From PALSA-660 sp036508075 (GTDB lineage: Bacteria > Actinomycetota > Coriobacteriia > Anaerosomatales > PALSA-660), in contig DATCIA010000020.1 in assembly GCA_036508075.1 (NCBI GenBank), positions 1-25,195 on the forward strand: a stretch of DNA of 25,195 bases, read 5' to 3'. The translations under genes were made by a program, and so were the position numbers. The stretch's first letter is position 1. The number at the start of each line of letters is the position of its first letter. Below the pieces are notes generated by a model. That model worked only from the letters and a program-made list of their open reading frames with translations, was not told where the DNA came from and did not search any database. Shown here one piece after another: positions 23,086-25,195 of the stretch.

Positions 23086-23844
23086 CTACTCGCCGGCGAT
23101 CTCGCTGACGACCCAGTCGCGGTTCGGATCGCACAGGCGCGTGTGGCAGTAGCCGCACTCGGCGCGGGTCGTCGCGGTGATCGGGCCTCCGCAGTTGGGG
23201 CAGCGGTGGATCGTGGTCTCCGGCAACGTGCGGGCACCCACCGTTCGCACGAGCGTCCAGTGCTCCTGCGCGTAGAAGCGGACCCGGTCGCCTTCGGAGA
23301 GCAACGTTCCGGTGATGGGATCCGTCCCCGCCGAGTCGCTGACCGCCGTGATCATCACCCTGACGAGGTCCGTGTCGCTCTCGCGCCTGACCGAGACCGC
23401 CTTGATGCGCGCCGCCTTCAGCGACGCCATGCGCGTCTCGATCGGAGTAGCGGCCACCCGCGCCTGCAGGTCGGCGAACGCCTTCGAATCGATGTAGCGG
23501 GCCGCGGTCGACAGGTCCCGGCGTTCCGCCGCCGACTGCAGGTCGACGAACATCTCGGCGACGCGCTCGTAGAAGCCGTCGACCTCGAAGTCCGGGTCGC
23601 TCTCCCGCAGCAGAGCGAAGCCCGACAGGGTCTCGCGCGCGGACTTGCGCTTGGCCAGCGTGTTCGCCAGAGAGCGGGAGGGGGCCCCGACCGGCAGGTC
23701 GGGGTCGCCGACGTCCGTTCCCGTCCACCATGAGTTCGGCCACCCGCCGGAGCCCCACTTGGCGCGGAAGAACACGACCGCCCCGGCCACGATCAGGAGG
23801 TTGACGATCAGGAAGCAGTCGCCCAGGACTCGAGAGCCGGTCAC
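23086..23844 (-). CDS. Tim44-like domain membrane protein with zinc ribbon (paralogue 2)
   Basis: A 252-residue protein with one N-terminal membrane segment (about 9-27, then a Trp/Gly-rich patch), a Tim44-like domain (about 80-210) and a C-terminal zinc ribbon (CPNC 215-218, CGYC 230-233) ending in DPNRDWVVSEI. Domain order and the motifs SDPDF and DP-x(2)-DW are shared with the Tim44-like protein on the other side of the SPFH gene, but the signal peptide and Gly tract are missing. A GTG at 23844 is chosen because AAAGG lies upstream and the membrane helix follows; an earlier ATG would add a non-family Arg-rich stretch. It is divergent from the MFS gene and 139 bases before the SPFH gene. 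Confidence 0.75.
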   Translation of the reverse strand: MTGSRVLGDCFLIVNLLIVAGAVVFFRAKWGSGGWPNSWWTGTDVGDPDLPVGAPSRSLANTLAKRKSARETLSGFALLRESDPDFEVDGFYERVAEMFVDLQSAAERRDLSTAARYIDSKAFADLQARVAATPIETRMASLKAARIKAVSVRRESDTDLVRVMITAVSDSAGTDPITGTLLSEGDRVRFYAQEHWTLVRTVGARTLPETTIHRCPNCGGPITATTRAECGYCHTRLCDPNRDWVVSEIAGE

Positions 23845-24005
23845 GGAAGCCTTTCGTAGGGGCCCGATGCACCGGCCCCATTGTGCGGTGCCCGGCGCGA
23901 GCGCGCCAGAGTCGCGCTGCGCTGGGCGCCGGCCTTGCCGCATCGGGTATCAACAGGGAAACGCGTCGCGCCTGCCCGGTGGCAGGTCGCACGATTGGAG
24001 CCCCG

Positions 24006-25195
24006 ATGGTCGAGGATGGCAGCGCGGCCCGCTACGGGCCCAAGAGGATCATCACGGCGTACGTGGTCACGAACTGCCTGTTCACGCTGTCCGCCTCTCT
24101 GATCTGGGCGATCAACACGCTGTTCCTGATACGCGCCGGGGGCGTCTCGCTCGCCTCGGTGTTCGTCATCAACGCCGGGTTCACCGCGAGCCAGATGCTC
24201 TGCGAGGTGCCCACGGGCGTCATCGCCGACACGCTCGGCCGTAAGCTCTCGTTCCTGCTGTCGATCGGCATCGTCGCCGTTTCCACGCTGGTCTACGTGC
24301 TCAGTGCCCAGCTGCACTGGGGCTTCTGGGGCTTCATGCTCGGGAGCGTCATGCTCGGTCTCGGGTTCACCTTCCAGACCGGGGCGGTCGACGCCTGGAT
24401 GGTCGACGCGCTCGACGCGACCGGGTATGAGGGCCCCAAGGAGCGGGTGTTCGCGCTCAACGCGGAGTTCTCGGGTGCCGTCCTGGTCATCGGTCCGCTG
24501 CTGGGCGGCTTCCTGGGAGGGATCAGCCTGCTGTTGCCTTACTACCTGCGTGCGGCCGCTCTGATCGGCGCGTTCGTCGCAGTCGTGCTGATGATGCGAG
24601 AGGTCGGGTTCACGCGCCGCACTTTGAGCCTGAAGTCGTTCTGGTCCGAGACACGCGCCATCGCCGCAGCCGGCGCTCAGGCCGGGTGGCGCAGCCGTAC
24701 CGTCAGGCCCCTGCTGTGGATCTCCGGGCTGCAGGGCCTGTTCATGATGTACGGCTTCTACTCTCTGTCGCCCTGGCTTCTGGAGCTCCTCGGCAAGGAC
24801 TACGTCTGGCTGACGGGGGCCGTGTTCTCGGTCTTCTCGCTCGCGTCGATAGCCGGGAACATCGCGGTCACCAGAGGCCTGAAGCGCGACGGTGGGGGCG
24901 TCGTCCGCGATCCGTCACGGCTCCTCGCCCTCTTGGGTCTCGCGACCGCCGCCCTGATCGGCGCCGCGGGCGTCGCTGGCGTGCTGGCGGCTCGCACGGC
25001 CCCCGGCCTCATGCCCTTCCTCGTCGTCGCGACGGCGTGGGTCGGCGTCGGCTTCGTGATGGGCGTTGCCGGGCCGGTCGGCGCCGCGTACATCAACGCG
25101 CACATCCCGTCCGCTCAGCGGGCGACGGTCCTGTCGCTCAGCTCACTGTTCGGGGACGCGGGCGGGGTGGCGGGCCAGCCCGCGCTGGGCTACGC
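24006..25195 (+). CDS. MFS transporter, 3' end cut by the window edge
   Basis: The first 396 codons of a major-facilitator membrane transporter; the frame is open to the last base. About ten to eleven hydrophobic segments are visible. An MFS motif-A-like loop between helices 2 and 3 reads GVIADTLGRKLS (71-82), preceded by MLCEVPTG, a pattern seen in efflux-type MFS members (EVPTGVIAD). A central basic loop (GFTRRTLSLKSF) divides the two halves. The ATG at 24006 is preceded by TTGGAG. The substrate cannot be told. It is divergent from the Tim44-like gene, with 161 bases between them. Confidence 0.8.
   Translation, partial: MVEDGSAARYGPKRIITAYVVTNCLFTLSASLIWAINTLFLIRAGGVSLASVFVINAGFTASQMLCEVPTGVIADTLGRKLSFLLSIGIVAVSTLVYVLSAQLHWGFWGFMLGSVMLGLGFTFQTGAVDAWMVDALDATGYEGPKERVFALNAEFSGAVLVIGPLLGGFLGGISLLLPYYLRAAALIGAFVAVVLMMREVGFTRRTLSLKSFWSETRAIAAAGAQAGWRSRTVRPLLWISGLQGLFMMYGFYSLSPWLLELLGKDYVWLTGAVFSVFSLASIAGNIAVTRGLKRDGGGVVRDPSRLLALLGLATAALIGAAGVAGVLAARTAPGLMPFLVVATAWVGVGFVMGVAGPVGAAYINAHIPSAQRATVLSLSSLFGDAGGVAGQPALGY

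Overview
The window is high-GC, gene-dense bacterial chromosome. Its GTG/TTG starts preceded by GGAGG-type ribosome sites, the overlapping start/stop codons and the gene families point to a Gram-positive, high-GC lineage. My best guess is an Actinomycetota (for example a Coriobacteriia-like or deep actinobacterial anaerobe or facultative organism); this is inference from gene content, as no rRNA or marker protein is present. I see no mobile element, CRISPR array, tRNA or rRNA.

Layout: (1) 1-780: an open left edge without a confident gene, then a chagasin-type (I42) inhibitor lipoprotein, closed by a very strong bidirectional terminator. (2) 777-2111 (minus): a homologue of cyclic 2,3-diphosphoglycerate synthetase. 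(3) 2273-7887 (plus): two overlapping DegV/FakB-like fatty-acid-binding proteins, then a YhaO-like (SbcD/Mre11-type) nuclease and its YhaN-like membrane-anchored ABC-ATPase. (4) 7884-11122 (minus): a three-gene cluster of a one-pass membrane protein, an anchored PQQ-type beta-propeller and a cysteine-rich 2x[4Fe-4S] ferredoxin-domain protein. (5) 11223-12163 (plus): a glutaredoxin and an unusual fusion of a ferredoxin:thioredoxin reductase catalytic chain with a Rieske domain. (6) 12168-12437 (minus): a small NfeD-like membrane protein. (7) 12619-13991 (plus): cysteine synthase translationally coupled to an Rrf2/CymR-like regulator. (8) 14287-19350 (plus): a complete branched-chain amino-acid-type ABC importer (livJ-H-M-G-F). 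(9) 19529-23844 (minus): type II NADH dehydrogenase preceded by a Rex-like operator, and a set of three zinc-ribbon membrane-associated proteins (an SPFH protein flanked by two Tim44-like proteins). (10) 24006-end (plus): an MFS transporter cut by the window edge.

Themes: thiol/redox and sulfur biology dominate the centre (glutaredoxin, FTR-Rieske, ferredoxin-domain protein, CysK/Rrf2, NDH-2). The most unusual items are the FTR-Rieske fusion with an altered third Cys motif next to a glutaredoxin; the CysK-Rrf2 pair in which the regulator ends in Ile, as CysK-binding proteins do; the SPFH protein sandwiched between two Tim44-like paralogues; and the Rex-type site upstream of ndh. All functional statements come from motif recognition by eye; no database search was made.
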